Part shown: positions 24,134 to 36,745 of the stretch, one piece after another
How the letters are laid out: each line of letters opens with the position of its first letter
Numbering within the stretch: the stretch's first letter is position 1
Source: Plecoglossus altivelis
Lineage: Eukaryota > Chordata > Actinopteri > Osmeriformes > Plecoglossidae
Assembly: GCA_036571765.1 (NCBI GenBank)
Contig: BROE01000010.1
Coordinates: 10,384,601-10,448,600 of the forward strand
Reading direction: 5' to 3'
Length of the DNA: 64,000 bases
Notes under the pieces: generated by a model
The model's database searches: none
The model's input: the letters and a program-made list of their open reading frames with translations, nothing else
What the model was told of the DNA's origin: nothing
Position numbers and translations under genes: made by a program

Positions 24134-27100
24134 TTTTTCTAACAGAATAACTGCCATCGTCTCGACCACTGTACAATCTCCTGTCATGTTCAACAAATCC
24201 CCCAGATATATCGGATCACAACTTGCTCAGTAGAATAGGAGCGATTGACTTAAAATTCATTCCTACATTTTCAGCACGTTACTGGCTAAACATTGACTAA
24301 CTGACCACAGGGCTAGACTACTAGATAACAGCCATTTAAAAACTAATTACACTGTAGCAGCAGCGTATTTCATTACTGTTGCTCCATTCATTGAATTCCA
24401 TAATCTAAATGAAAAATCTGGCAAACTGATGCAATCACCTGGCAATTTTGGTGCAGGCAATCGGGGACCACGTTGCTGTTAAACTAGACTCTGGAATGAA
24501 TACGCATCCCAATTTAGCGGGAGGTGTTTTATTTATATGTAAATAAACCCCATGATTGCTAATGTTATCAGGAAATGAACTGGGATGAAAGAGTTGGGGA
24601 GTCTTGCTGACTGCAGAGTGAATACCAGCCTACCCAAAGTAATGACTGTTTCCATACAACTTTGACCTAAATAACTTATGTATATTGAGCATTGTGATGG
24701 ACAAGCAATGAATTTTCAACTCATATCAATTTTTTAAGATGGGGCTTATTCAAATAAGGAAATAGGTGAATTTTCAACATAAAAAATTGTATTAGAATGA
24801 AAAGGAAAAAAACAAATAAAGTTGACTTGGAATGGTTTCTACATAGAATCAGCCACACAGCGCCCCCTCTATGTAACGTTTACCTTACGTTTAACGTTTC
24901 AGGGTGTGTCTGCATCCTCCAAATAACTTCCTCACAAAGTTCTATTTTATCTAAACAAACTTTGTTGTTATGAGGATGGGAGTTTGGACTATTCCATTGT
25001 CTGCAGACAGCCAGTCAAATTCAACAACACCCAGCTGCAACCTTACTTGTTCCAGACTTTACCTGTGGGTCTGGCGGCAACACACACCTCCTCAGTAGCA
25101 ATGAGGAACGGTTGCAGCTAACAGGAAACATCATTAGTAGTGTAACAGAAAAACTGTTGCTAGTTGATTACAGGAAAGGGCAGATTGTTAGTTAGGTAAA
25201 TTGGAGTTGGCCCATGGCACTGAACAAAGAAGTGAGTAATTCAACCATAGACGAATCACAGTGGTAGATGGAACATGAATAAAGTATTTGTGCATCTTCT
25301 CCCAAAGGATTTTTTTTGTTTTGAGAGGCTCAAAAACAAATCCATTTCCATGTTTTGCCTTTGAGTTTGGATTTTCAAAGAAGTGTTCTCTTCTATTCGC
25401 TCCTCTCATCAAAAGTTTATGAAATGTGACTCTTTCAGCTTTGATGAATAAAAGCTATGTTGGTACAGAATCTCTTACTGCGTGGTACTCCAGCCACCAA
25501 AAAACAGAATATTTTAATCATTTGTGTTTGACTTTTGAAAGCCATATGGATTTCCAGCTGTTACACCATTCTCCATGAGTGATAACTCCACTATTAACTG
25601 CTCAAGTGTAGCTAACTTAACAGGCAAACTGAGCATGTAATCAAGATAAATTTCAAGCACCAAAACAACTTGAGGGATTAAAGATTTGGTTTTTATTTTC
25701 ATGTCTGTCGATTTTGACTGTTACATTTAAAGATCTTTGATCCGAAAGAAACCCTCATCTCGTCATGTTCCTCTCAAAAGGCTGCCAGTGCCTGTAAACT
25801 GGGGTTGGAAGGAACAGGACTAAGACAGCTGACTGCCAGAGCAGGGTCCTTTAATCTATTGCTCACAAGTAGTACAGAACACTCAATGACAACATTGCTA
25901 TTTCAAAAGTCGGGGATGTATCGTTTTCTCATTCGTAATATGATGGTATTCTAAACTGACCTTTACTGGAGTCTTTGATTCACTACTGTAGCTACAACAC
26001 ACATCCACGTCAGTCCATGTCTAACAGACTGTGTTCAAGGTGTCAAGAGGGCTCTTGAGACAACCTTGTTGAATGGCGTTTTGACCTACGGTAACGTATA
26101 CATCACAAAGTATGGTGTGCATTCCGTCTATACTCATGCGTTCACAGTTGGTACCGCATTCAACTACTACATGCTGCTGTGGCGATACAAATCAAACAAT
26201 GTATTTCACATAGATGTCACAATGAGCCAGAACAAAATGGACCCCTGTCGCCCAGCACTTCCAGTGTAGAGTCTGTCAAGTCACCCTCAGGTTGCAAAAA
26301 GCAGTTTCTTCTGATTGGGTTCCACAATGATTGTTTAGAATCCCTACGGTTCTTTCTGACCTGACAAAAAAAGGGGGTGATATGCAGCAGTATTACTCCC
26401 AGTATTACTCTCTGTGATATGCAGTGCCAAAAAGAGTCACGGCGACTATTGTGTTGACTGGCCTCCGAGCAGTGACAAACACAGTCATGTAGAGAGCCAG
26501 GGGGCAAGTGCTTCCATTCACCCTAAGAGCTGGCAGAGAAATCACTGCCATTCTGCTCAATGTGTGCTATAAGGGGCAATTTAGGTTTGGAGTGGCCCAT
26601 TTCTCCTGTGGAATGCATTATTACTCCAAATGGTGTATGTGTGTGCGAAGCTGCAGACATTTCCCATTGTAGATCTGCAGGGATGTGATGTCAGTGCGTC
26701 GCTGTGAGGACAAGCGTGTGCCTGCGTGCTTATATGCGTGTTTGAGAGAGCTCTTTCTCTCCAGCCTACGCTGGAGAGCATATGGATCCCTAATTCTAAC
26801 GGTTGAAAACACCAGTTCTTTGAAAACACGTCTTGGTAAAATGCTGTATTTGTGATGTACATTTGTTTGTGCATTGTGTGCTTGCGCATTGAGTCAGCAT
26901 GTGTCACTTCTGTTCTTGAGCGAGAGAGAAGCCTGGGTTTTTATGGAGATGAGGGCTGAGCAGGCTATCTTAGACTGCAGCATTAGAATGCAGGACCTGT
27001 GCCTTTGCCTCATGTTTAAACACAAGCCTCGCACCATCCAAAGGCACCAAGTGTTCCCCAGCGATCCACCTCCCTGATACGGTCTGGTTATCTTTAAACC

Positions 27101-28914
27101 CGACTGCCAAACACTCTGGGAGTGTATCCCAAACACGGTTGAGCAATTCCTTAAACACTCAAAGCACGAGGGTCAGGGAGTTATGGAGTAAAACCTATGC
27201 AACAGCATTGATTCAAAATGTAAAAGGAAAAAAAAAAAACTACGATTATCAGCTGTGCAAAAGCATGAACTGGCAGTCAGCGTTCCAGTTTGTTGTCGAA
27301 CTTTCGCTTCTCCGTAAAAGACAGCCTCTGTGGGGCAGTGGCTAATGCTAAAGCTAACCACCGTCTTTAGTACCTTTGTACTGTGTGTCACACTGGACCT
27401 TACACGTTGTTTTATAATGGAGGTCACCTTCTCCAAATGCACATAAACCCATTCCAGGGTGTTTAACTTGAATTACTGTATGATGGATATTATCTCACTG
27501 ATTTATTCTACCCACGACACAGCTCTCTCGACTTGAGTCTTTGGCAGTAATCTTGGGTCTGTGGGTGGGTTCCCCATTGGAGACTTATCGGCTATGGTGT
27601 CAATGGTGAAGCCGGCAATTTCATTCGCGATTGAAAGTGTAAATTGCCAATTATATCCTGATTATGCAACATTTCATCATTCCTAAGTATGTGCGAGATG
27701 TCACTTCAGGAAGGTATTTCCTCTCAATACTTTCAGAAATCAAATAGCAAAACAAAGAGTTGCCTGAAACTTCCAGACACTCATCAATGCAAGAAAGTTA
27801 GTATAATACCTTGTTCTAACATTGTATAGCAAGTTAACCTCAGATTTCTGTTTCAGTTGGGGTTAGGGTTGTTCATTTGTTTGAAAAGAAAATGATGATG
27901 AACATGCTACGTACATAAACCCAAGGTTTTGATCGGGAGATTTGCTTTGGCTTCAACAACCGCAATTTTCCAAAGGACCATCGGCAGTAGTAAAGTTGTA
28001 GACAAAAAAAAACCTTGACACCCTACGTTTCAATTACTCTGAAGAGAATCTCAGGGATTTTTTTAATGCTAATTTCGCTGCTGCTGAGAAGTCCAGTTTG
28101 ATGAAATTCGGATGAAGCAGAGCTCAGGTGAGTCAGTCTATCTGCAGCCCCTGCAAGTAAGATAAACATCACACATTCATTAGTTTGGCGCTGTCTCTTT
28201 TGGCTCCGGCAAGGACCGTTCCATTGGCTCTTAAGACCCCTTTATTGTTATCTCGCGTCACAGTGACTCTCCCAGCACAATGCAAGCTCATTTCAATCTA
28301 CCCTCTCCTTTCTTTGGCTTTATCATTTCATACTTGAGAGCGCTGGGACGGAAATGTTTTCCATGGCCCTCACTCTGTCAAGCAAAAAAAGGAACAAACG
28401 CAAACAGGACTCACAAATTGAAGCTGCGATGATTACTAGAGGAGGCTGTGTTGAAAATGAAAGTGTGAACACAAATATTATATTCAAAATCGTTTTTTCC
28501 TATTAGAAAGCTTCAAAAAAAAGCATGCCATTGTGCAGATGTTAGGAAGGTACTTATTCACATTTAATTGTCATTTTCAACCCAAGCTTAGAGTTGATAA
28601 TGTGGTCAAATCTGTCACCTCTCCTTTGGCTTTGAAAGAGAATTATCGGCTCCTTTTAGTAAAGCAAGCAAATGGTTTTAAATCAAAAAATACAAATCCA
28701 TCCAGGAAAATCCATAAAATTATAAATGTCTTCCTGAATAAACTCATCTTGCCTTCTCACAATGATGGACAGAAGCTCCTTGAGGGGAATATAGTCTCAA
28801 CTGCAGCCACACAACCACAGGTAGCAAAGCTTCAACAGTGGATCTTTATCATTCCCCATTGGCCGGGTGAGATTACATACACTTGTTACATCTGTTTAAA
28901 TACTATTGGATTTT

Positions 28915-29100
28915 AATAACTAATTCCCTTCAGTGATTAGAGCCCTCTACTGATTTGCCCTTCGCCGTAATTGAAGTAATTAAAGACTGGGTAATGTTGT
29001 GTACTACAAGGACAAATGTCACCTAGATTTCACCAAGATAAATGCTGCCACTGTGCCAGCTAATGAAAACCAATTAATCCAGATACCTGTGGCATTACAG
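28915..29100. promoter_or_regulatory. Candidate conserved enhancer-like DNA
   Basis: Contains GTAATTGAAGTAATTAAAG at about 28967-28985, CAATTAATCC near 29071-29080 (TAATCC is an OTX/PITX-type site) and GCTAATGA near 29060. It is compact, free of simple repeats, and bounded on the right by a CT tract. Confidence 0.22.
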
Positions 29101-29139
29101 TCAAACTGAAACCTGTCCCCACCCCCACGTCCGTTGCTC

Positions 29140-29232
29140 TGTCTCCTCTCTCTCTCTTCTCTCTCTCTTTCACGCTGTCTCTCCCTTCTTTCCTCACCCT
29201 GTCTCTTCATCTCCTTCCTTCCTCTCCCTCTC
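29140..29232. repeat. CT-rich tract
   Basis: (CT)n and CTTCC-rich pyrimidine stretch. Confidence 0.85.
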
Positions 29233-29651
29233 ATTTGTGTTCAGTAAATTAAGTATCATGTAAACCCTTGTAGATGAATCCATCCTTGTAGATTAGCTGC
29301 CACAGTGTGTTGGCTCCCTGCTGGAATGTAACCAATCTTTTTTTAACGTTCAGTCACCAAGAGCCTTATGTTCTGCTTAATCATGGTGAAATGCAGACAC
29401 CTGTAGGCACTGAGGGCACATCGCATACATCTCATCATGTCTTCCAGGTTTGGTCTCACCAGGGACAAGTGCCCGCCTGTCAGTTCATCTTTTTTATCCT
29501 GTTTGACTCCCTGGGTTACAGGCCGTAATTACGCTGTCCTTATATCCCATGCAGGTTCCAGACCGTTCCACGAGGGCCTGCTGAGAGACCTGTCTGGCAT
29601 CCCCAGGGAGCAGGCACCTTGCGTCTGTAATTAACACGGGCTGAACCGGCC

Positions 29652-29670
29652 AACTACATTTCCCAGAAGG
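29652..29670 (+). promoter_or_regulatory. ZNF143-like (SBF) motif
   Basis: AACTACATTTCCCAGAAGG closely follows the ZNF143 consensus ACTACAATTCCCAGNATGC. Such sites mark promoters and loop anchors. No exon is seen beside it. Confidence 0.35.
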
Positions 29671-32600
29671 ACGTGTCTGAGTGAGACTCGGTGTGAAATG
29701 GCCATCACCAAGGTGAGTAGCCCATTAGCCCTCTGCTCCATGGCTGTTATGATTGACAGGTATAAACATAGACTCTAAGAGGACCTACTAATACCAAGCA
29801 AAAAAAAAACATTGCCCATGTTAGAATGAGTACATGCTCTGGGATGATATAAGTCCATATCCAATTAAAAAGTTTAGAAGATTGTAATGTGTGCGTAACT
29901 GCCTCTTTTTCGTTGTTTCATATGATGACTGTAAAAAATCACTTGAGACACAATCCTTTGTTGGGAGTTATTCTGTGAGTCAATATAAATGTATTTCTGC
30001 CAGAGAGCTATGCAATCTCTGAGACAGACTGACAGCAAGCTGGCAGATGCATGGCTGTTATATCACTGGTTCCTCCTGCCCCAGCGATAGCATCTGCCAG
30101 ACTGTCTGTTGACAAACATACTCTGATGCCAAATGTGATTTTTTTTCCCCACAGTGATGACAGGCCAAAAAGTAGGAGTGACTCCCATGCAGATCTGAAC
30201 AGAACTTCACCTCCCTTAGGGTTCAGGGGTGAGAAGGTGGAGACAGTGCCCTCCCCCATATCCCCCAACCCCCATCCTATGGAAATCTACCCCAACCAAC
30301 ATGCTGTAGCTAGAGCCACACTACACCGGAGCATTCCCCTATTGCATCCATCGACAAATCAACACGTAGCATCCTATGGATGCATCGTCCACGTCTAGAT
30401 CCCATAACCTTCTCATGCACATTTATGCGCATGACCCTAGATTGGGAATGAAGCATCCCCCACAATGTGGGGACCGGCCTAGTCTGGGAGACTTAATGAG
30501 AGGGGGAGCTCCCAGCCGGACTGCTTTCTCTCCCCTTCCCTGTCCATCAGAGTCCTCATTATCCAGGCTCCCTCCGTCGGGTCCACCTGCCTTGTTATCT
30601 ATCGGTTCTTCCTCCACTCTTGTTACCTCAGGGTGGAGCCGGCGTTCGCTGGATGACTGGATGCTGTGGCCACAGCAGCTTATTTCTTCTGGAACTTGTC
30701 AAGGCTGCTCCTCCACAGCTCTGCGTGGGAGATAAGTGGTGCCGACGTAACTGGTGGGCTGGACATAGGGTGGGCATTTCACCAGATTGTAGCATCTGCA
30801 TTTGCGGTATTAGAATCCACTGAGGGTCTCCACTGTGGGTTTTCATGCATATGTTTCGATCAAGCTCCCCTCGTCGTCTGCAGCGCTGAACGTTTTTGTT
30901 TGTATCCGATAAAAGCAACCAAACGTGATGACGATTGCAGTGCTGAAGTTGCAGGGCTAAGTGTTTTTTTTGGAAAAATGTATTAGAGAACCTTCAGGTT
31001 TGATACCTGAGATGGGCTTGTTCAGATGGTGTGATGGTGTGGGATATTCAGTGAGCTGTGCATCATAAAGAACTTCCGTCAGAGTCTCTGTTGCGTAAGA
31101 AAACAAAACACCCACGTCACAGCGTCTGTGTATGGTCAGACCTGAAGGTTTCTGTCTCACTTCCATCGTGCGAGTCGTACATGGGAATGGGCTCCCTGAA
31201 CGGATCGCCTGAAAAGAATGTGTCCCCGGTGAGTGTCCCTCCACCGGTCTTCCTGTTCAACACCGTGGAGAAGCACCTCGCTGCCTAATTAATCATCAAG
31301 TTTCCTCAGTGCTTGGGTGAAGTTTTCTGTTTGGACAGGCGTGTACTTTAGATCTTTATCAATTTCTCTGATCCATAGTGTTTGCCGTGAAAGAGAGAAA
31401 AGAGGACTCTGTGTTTGAATTAGCCTCTTTATCTCCCTGCTAACTGAGCAGCCACCCATTTGAACGTGCGCCGAAAGAGATAACATATTTGATGAATGCC
31501 CCCCATCTGTTTTCACTGCCGGTTTGCAAGGTGCTCGACAAGGAACAATTAGGGATTCATGTTAAGTGCATGGTTTTCAAACAAACACATTGTTGTTTAC
31601 AGACTAATTCCAGACCAACATTTCAGTTGAAGTGTGGCATAAACGCCCTTATTGACAAGTGGCAGACCCATCCAGAATGAACCTACTGTACTCTGTACAT
31701 GATATGGTTTTTGAGAGATGTGTTCAGTTACAGTCCAGCAGCAGATGGTAAGCCATACCTGTCTGGCCTAAGACTTCCCACTGAGCCCCAAACCTCCCAG
31801 TCTGTCTGGAAAATGAGTTGGCTCACAGGGGTCCTTCTCATACGCTGCCCAGCCATCAACACATAACCCACACGCTTCCAGTTCAATTAGGAAGCACATT
31901 AATTACTCATCCCCAAATCATTTGCGCTGTCAGATCCTCAGTCTGAGGCCAGGAAAATGGCTTGTCTCAAACAATTAAGTCAATAAAAATGAAGCTAATT
32001 TAATTAAGAAGAGCGAAGTCTCGTTTGTTGCGGAGTCATTACCACCAAGGAGTTCCTGGGTGGGCGTTATTGATGGCTGTCCTTCCAATGTCGGCGAACT
32101 CCATCGGCGAGCCAAGATGGGTCGGTTAACGGTTAGTGAAGCCCAGGGAACCAGTGTTGCCTTGGCTCCAACATGTGCCCAGATGGCAGGAGGCTTACCC
32201 AGCCGGTGGTGGCGCTGCTGCCCAGCTATACGGTCTGAGTGCCGCCTCTGTGCCATCTGCACGTCCTGGCAGTGCGGCAGCTGGTGTATGTGGAATGTTG
32301 CTGGCTGTTTGAAAACGTTTCGACGTGATTCTGTACACGAGACAGGTGTTGTAGACACAAGCTAGACCGTTGGTATGGGACTTGGAGATGGCAGATGAGT
32401 CATTTTGAGGATAGCTGGTCCACAACTCTACCATCCACTGCTGACCCTTGCGCGGCACACATTCAGCCCTCCTCTTTAGCTTCGTTGTCGCTGGGATTGA
32501 TCGTATGCATGCTCGGGGTCCCATACTGCCATTTGTGACAGCCATAGTGACTGTGAAGCTGTAGAGCCTACTCCAGGACGTCAGGGCATCCAGACCTGAC

Positions 32601-33894
32601 GTTTCTCCAATTGTAAACAAGTCCCTCTGCCACGGAGCCATCTCGCATTGCTATGATTGTCCCCAGAGTCGCTGCGCATGTAATAAAGATTGTGTCATCC
32701 TCTGGCCTGACACGGTTGTCTGAGTCTATCAAGGTCCAAGTTCCTCGGAGAGTAGAAGGGAATAGGTCTGCAGAAAGTAGATAGCGTTCAGAGGTAAGAA
32801 TTCTGCCTTAGATATTCAGGGTTTTTTTTTCATTTCTTTTTGTGTTTTTATTTTTTACTTGACATGATTTTCTTTTTGAGTAATGGTGTGAAATAGAAAT
32901 CTTGCTAGTTGTTCATGACATGTTTAGGGTGTAACCATGTTTATATTCTCTATGATATCTACTGTTTCCACCTTATGTTGCCTCTTCATTAAAAGATCCT
33001 TAGCGAAGCTGGGCTCATTCCAACACAAGGAAGTGTATTATATTTGGCAGTATACAAAGAATGTTCACAGGGATAGTGATGTCTCGCCAATATCACTTCC
33101 TCATTCACCGTTTTTCTGTTGTATTGTCAGATTCACTAATTGAGCAATACAAGTTAGCCAAATTAATATCAATTGAAATGTACATGAACTTCCCACACAT
33201 CCCTCGTAATTGCTTCTGGGCAGTATTCTGTTTACATCACAGAGCTCTCGTTGTCATCCTTTACATGCACAGCCTTGAAAGAAATTGTTATTAGTTTGAA
33301 CCCAATGTACAATTATTCTATAAAAGAAACAAACTGTCGTTCTGTAACCAAGGTAAATTGTGGCTGATGTACAGAACTGTATAGACAAATGTTTTGATTC
33401 ATTCTGTGGATCTGTCATCCAACAAACTGATATCGACGACGTGTGAAGTGTGATGGCTGTTTGATTTAATACTCTATAAGTCATATGAATCATGTCTATG
33501 TGTTTGAAAAAGTGCTCCGGGGACCGACTACATTGAACAAATCCATGCCTGTAAATAAACTAGGAAAAAGCCAGCGTCTCACCTTGGGCACTGAGAACAT
33601 GAGAACACCCTCTTCTCCCCAGTGCAACCATGTATGTTCCGCAGGCGTCTCTGCGCACATGGCAAATACACGTCAACTTTCAATGTTTGGACACTCAGCC
33701 TGGTGAGTAAGCAGTGCTTGTGAGACCGAGGAGGTATTCCGGTCTGAGAAGCACCCGGATATTGGGCTTTCGGAGAGAGCCAGTCCTCCATCCTACCTCG
33801 ATTTAGTAAAGGTGAAGTCTGGCAAAGTCACGGGCTCCTCAGAGAAATGTTAGCTGAAGTGATGGGCGGAGGGGTTGTTGAACAATTCAGGCGG

Positions 33895-34180
33895 ACACGT
33901 ACGGTATTATTAATTGACAATGAATTGCTCACTATCAATGGACATTAGAAATGAAGATATGAAACTAGGGAAGGAAGCCCCAGAAGCAATCTTGACTTAG
34001 GCCCAGCAATCATTATTCAGTAGTGGTTAATTGTGCTAATTCCACGAAGCCTTAAATATGCCTCCACAGACCAACGTTTAAATTAATGTGCCGAGTAAGA
34101 GCTCCTCCGTTGTTTAAAAAATTAATTACACATGTTTAATGAAAAGAGAAAATTCCCGGTTGCGATTTTCGCGGTCTGAA
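33895..34180. promoter_or_regulatory. Candidate conserved enhancer-like DNA
   Basis: The stretch is free of simple repeats and rich in homeodomain-type cores (TTAATTG near 33910, GGTTAATTG near 34025, ATTAATTA at 34121-34128) and a SOX-like ACAAT near 33918. This mix is typical of developmental non-coding elements. Conservation is not measured here. Confidence 0.25.
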
Positions 34181-36003
34181 TATGGAATGACTCAAGACAC
34201 GGGAAGATGGATTGTCAAAATGGAAATACTCATTCCTGTTAACATTTGTGAAGACTCGGTCGAACTGTCATCCGCTTAAAAAGTGGATTTACATTTAGAT
34301 GATAAATGCTTGACCACTGTTTCATCGAAGTCATGCGTAATTACCTGCTGCCTTCACGTAATGCGGGTCAATAGTTTCACTAGTGAAAGCACCTCTGTGA
34401 CCTCATCACTACATTTCTTAGCGAGAACCCACGTCAGAATAAGCCGTGATTCAGGTCAATGTTGCCATGTAGAACTTTAATCTGTACTGTGTTAATGACA
34501 GTCTAGCTCTGTCTGAAAATCTCAATCTACTGCAGTCGCTAGTCACATGCTAAGCAACGTGGCTGGTTGTCTTTCAGTCACATGGGTCCAGTTCAGACCC
34601 TTCCTCCCTCCTGTCTCTTCCTCCGTTCCTTGCCATCTGCTAGCCCGAGGCAGGAATCTGATAGGTCATGAATGAAATCCCTTGCTTTAACGGACAATGA
34701 AAAGTTTCCTCTTGTCATCCAGGGTCCTCCCACCTCTTCCCTCTTCAATCAAGGCCGGGGCGAGAGCAGAAGAGCCGAAGGCCAACTAGCCAACTACACA
34801 TCCGAACACAGACTCGGGGTGTTTTCCTTCTCTTCTGAATATATGGCGCTGCATTGTCTCTGCCCGTTGGCCGACTGAATCCATCTTTTTAAACGTTTCC
34901 ATTTCTGCTCACGTCTAAATCGCCCTTTTCATCGTGTATGTTTACGATTTGTCACTCGCTAAGTCTCACTGTATGGCCGCACGACAAGTTGGTTCACCAT
35001 CTCTATTCCGTCCAATCACTTAAAGTCATCTATCACCCCAAAAGGATAATCTCACATCCTCTAAACAACATTCATCCACAGTACAGTAGTCTTATGTACA
35101 TTGGCTGGTTTCGTTTTTTAAATAAAGTGAGAGTTTTATTGGAAAACATCATAGAAATTGATTTGTTTCTAATGTTCTTATGCAATGTGTGTTACATGAA
35201 ATTGTTGCTGAGCCGTTTTGTCTATGAGACCAGAGAAAGCATCACCCACTCACAGTATCGAATACAGCTGTTAGTCAGCGATAGAAACTCATGTGATGTT
35301 TGCAGTGGACAACAAAACCCATGTCTAATTTTCTGCCCAATCTGCAGTACAAAACAAACTCGTTTTTATATTACCCAGCGCTTAACACAGCAGAGGTTGT
35401 TTTCATAATGCAGCCTACGTCTTTTCAGAAGAATCGCAGAACAGAGCGAAAATAAAGAGGCACAAAAATGGCAGTTTAATGATGTTTGCCTGTTTTCTTC
35501 TCAGTCCATTTCCTTTGGTGGTTTAATGATCTGTGGTGCTGAGTGTTCTTGATGCAGACATTGAATATGCACTCAGGAAAAATGCCCGCCTGGCATTGTG
35601 TATGGCACCGTGCTCCGCTCCTTCAGTTACCTTCTGTCTCGTGTTCAGAATCTTTTCAGTAAATTTGACTGGTCACTTTCGTCTGCTGGAGGGAGGCTGA
35701 TATTAGGCGTAAACGGAAGCAGACTTTCCGTCAGCGGAATTATTTCTCTGCCATTTTGCACGCTTGCTTTTGGTGCAGCTCTTGAGCAACACATGAAAGG
35801 AAACCTGCGAGAATCTTTCTGGCTCGACCCATAATTAGGGCCGTCACTCGAGTAGAATTGACACTTGCTTCACCGACGACCGAGCCTTTGGTCAAATAAC
35901 GCAGTAATAGCGCCCGCGCACTTTAGACAATCCAGCACGAACACGTTATTTCCCCATTGTTTGGGTATTTTGTATTGTTTCCTCTAAAACTGTACCTCGC
36001 AGT

Positions 36004-36016
36004 GTTGCTTGGCAAC
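36004..36016. promoter_or_regulatory. RFX X-box-like motif
   Basis: GTTGCTTGGCAAC is a perfect inverted repeat of GTTGC with a 3-base centre, matching the RFX X-box form GTTGCC-N-GGCAAC closely. Confidence 0.35.
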
Positions 36017-36583
36017 TAGTTCTAGTGCTGTGAAAAGAAATATAGATAGCGTGTCTTTTCTCCTACTCTCATAATGCAATGCATGGTAAATGGATGACAT
36101 TAGGGCACACGCTGAGCGCCCTGCTAGACCGTACAGTTGAAGCCTCTGACGTTTCTTCTTACATACTGTGCCAGAGAAAACATGGAGAAGTTGAACCTGA
36201 TCAGGTCATTGATTTTTTATTTTTTATTTGACGCTCTATGTTCAAAAAGGGACTCTGGAAGTGGTGGAGGGAGGAAGGAGGAGGGATGTGTTTGTATGAT
36301 GAACTCAGGGACATCAAGCTGATAAGATTAGTTTTTGCACATTATTGGAGCAGCTGCACAAATCTATGTATACTTTAGCTCTCAGTTTCGCAGGAACAGT
36401 TAGACCAGCAGTCCTTTCCACACTCAGCTAAGGATTTTTTCTTAGAATTTGCTGTGAAGGAGACCCTGAGGTTATTAATTCTGAAGATATACCACTGCAC
36501 ATGGTAGCGAGAGGCCAGCGTTATGACATTAAATCGGGAATCGAACCCAACACCTTTCTGCTGTGAGCTAGGAAGTGTTTGTG

Positions 36584-36604
36584 GGTGTGTGTGTGTGTGT
36601 GTGT
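36584..36604. repeat. (TG)n microsatellite
   Basis: Short pure TG repeat. Confidence 0.92.
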
Positions 36605-36720
36605 CTGCCAGTAGGGGTGTGAACCTTCTGAAATGTCCTCCCTTTTTTAACAATCAGGAAAAAGTAGAGGTGGTGTCATCTTGGGCCAGAGACTGATGCT
36701 CTGGGCTACCCTGGCGGTGC

Positions 36721-36745
36721 CTACAATCAGTATCTCTGATTGTAG
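36721..36745. repeat. Perfect 10-bp hairpin
   Basis: CTACAATCAG, a 5-base loop TATCT, then the exact complement CTGATTGTAG. Not built from simple repeats. Confidence 0.95.

Noticed and set aside
31936..31948. Palindrome CCTCAGTCTGAGG
   Set aside because: Short, with no supporting context, so treated as chance.
32195..32641. 148-residue minus-strand frame
   Set aside because: No recognisable domain. The DNA is moderately GC-rich, where long chance frames are common.
34938..35408. 156-residue plus-strand frame
   Set aside because: Composition resembles translated AT-rich non-coding DNA. No motif or splice structure supports it.
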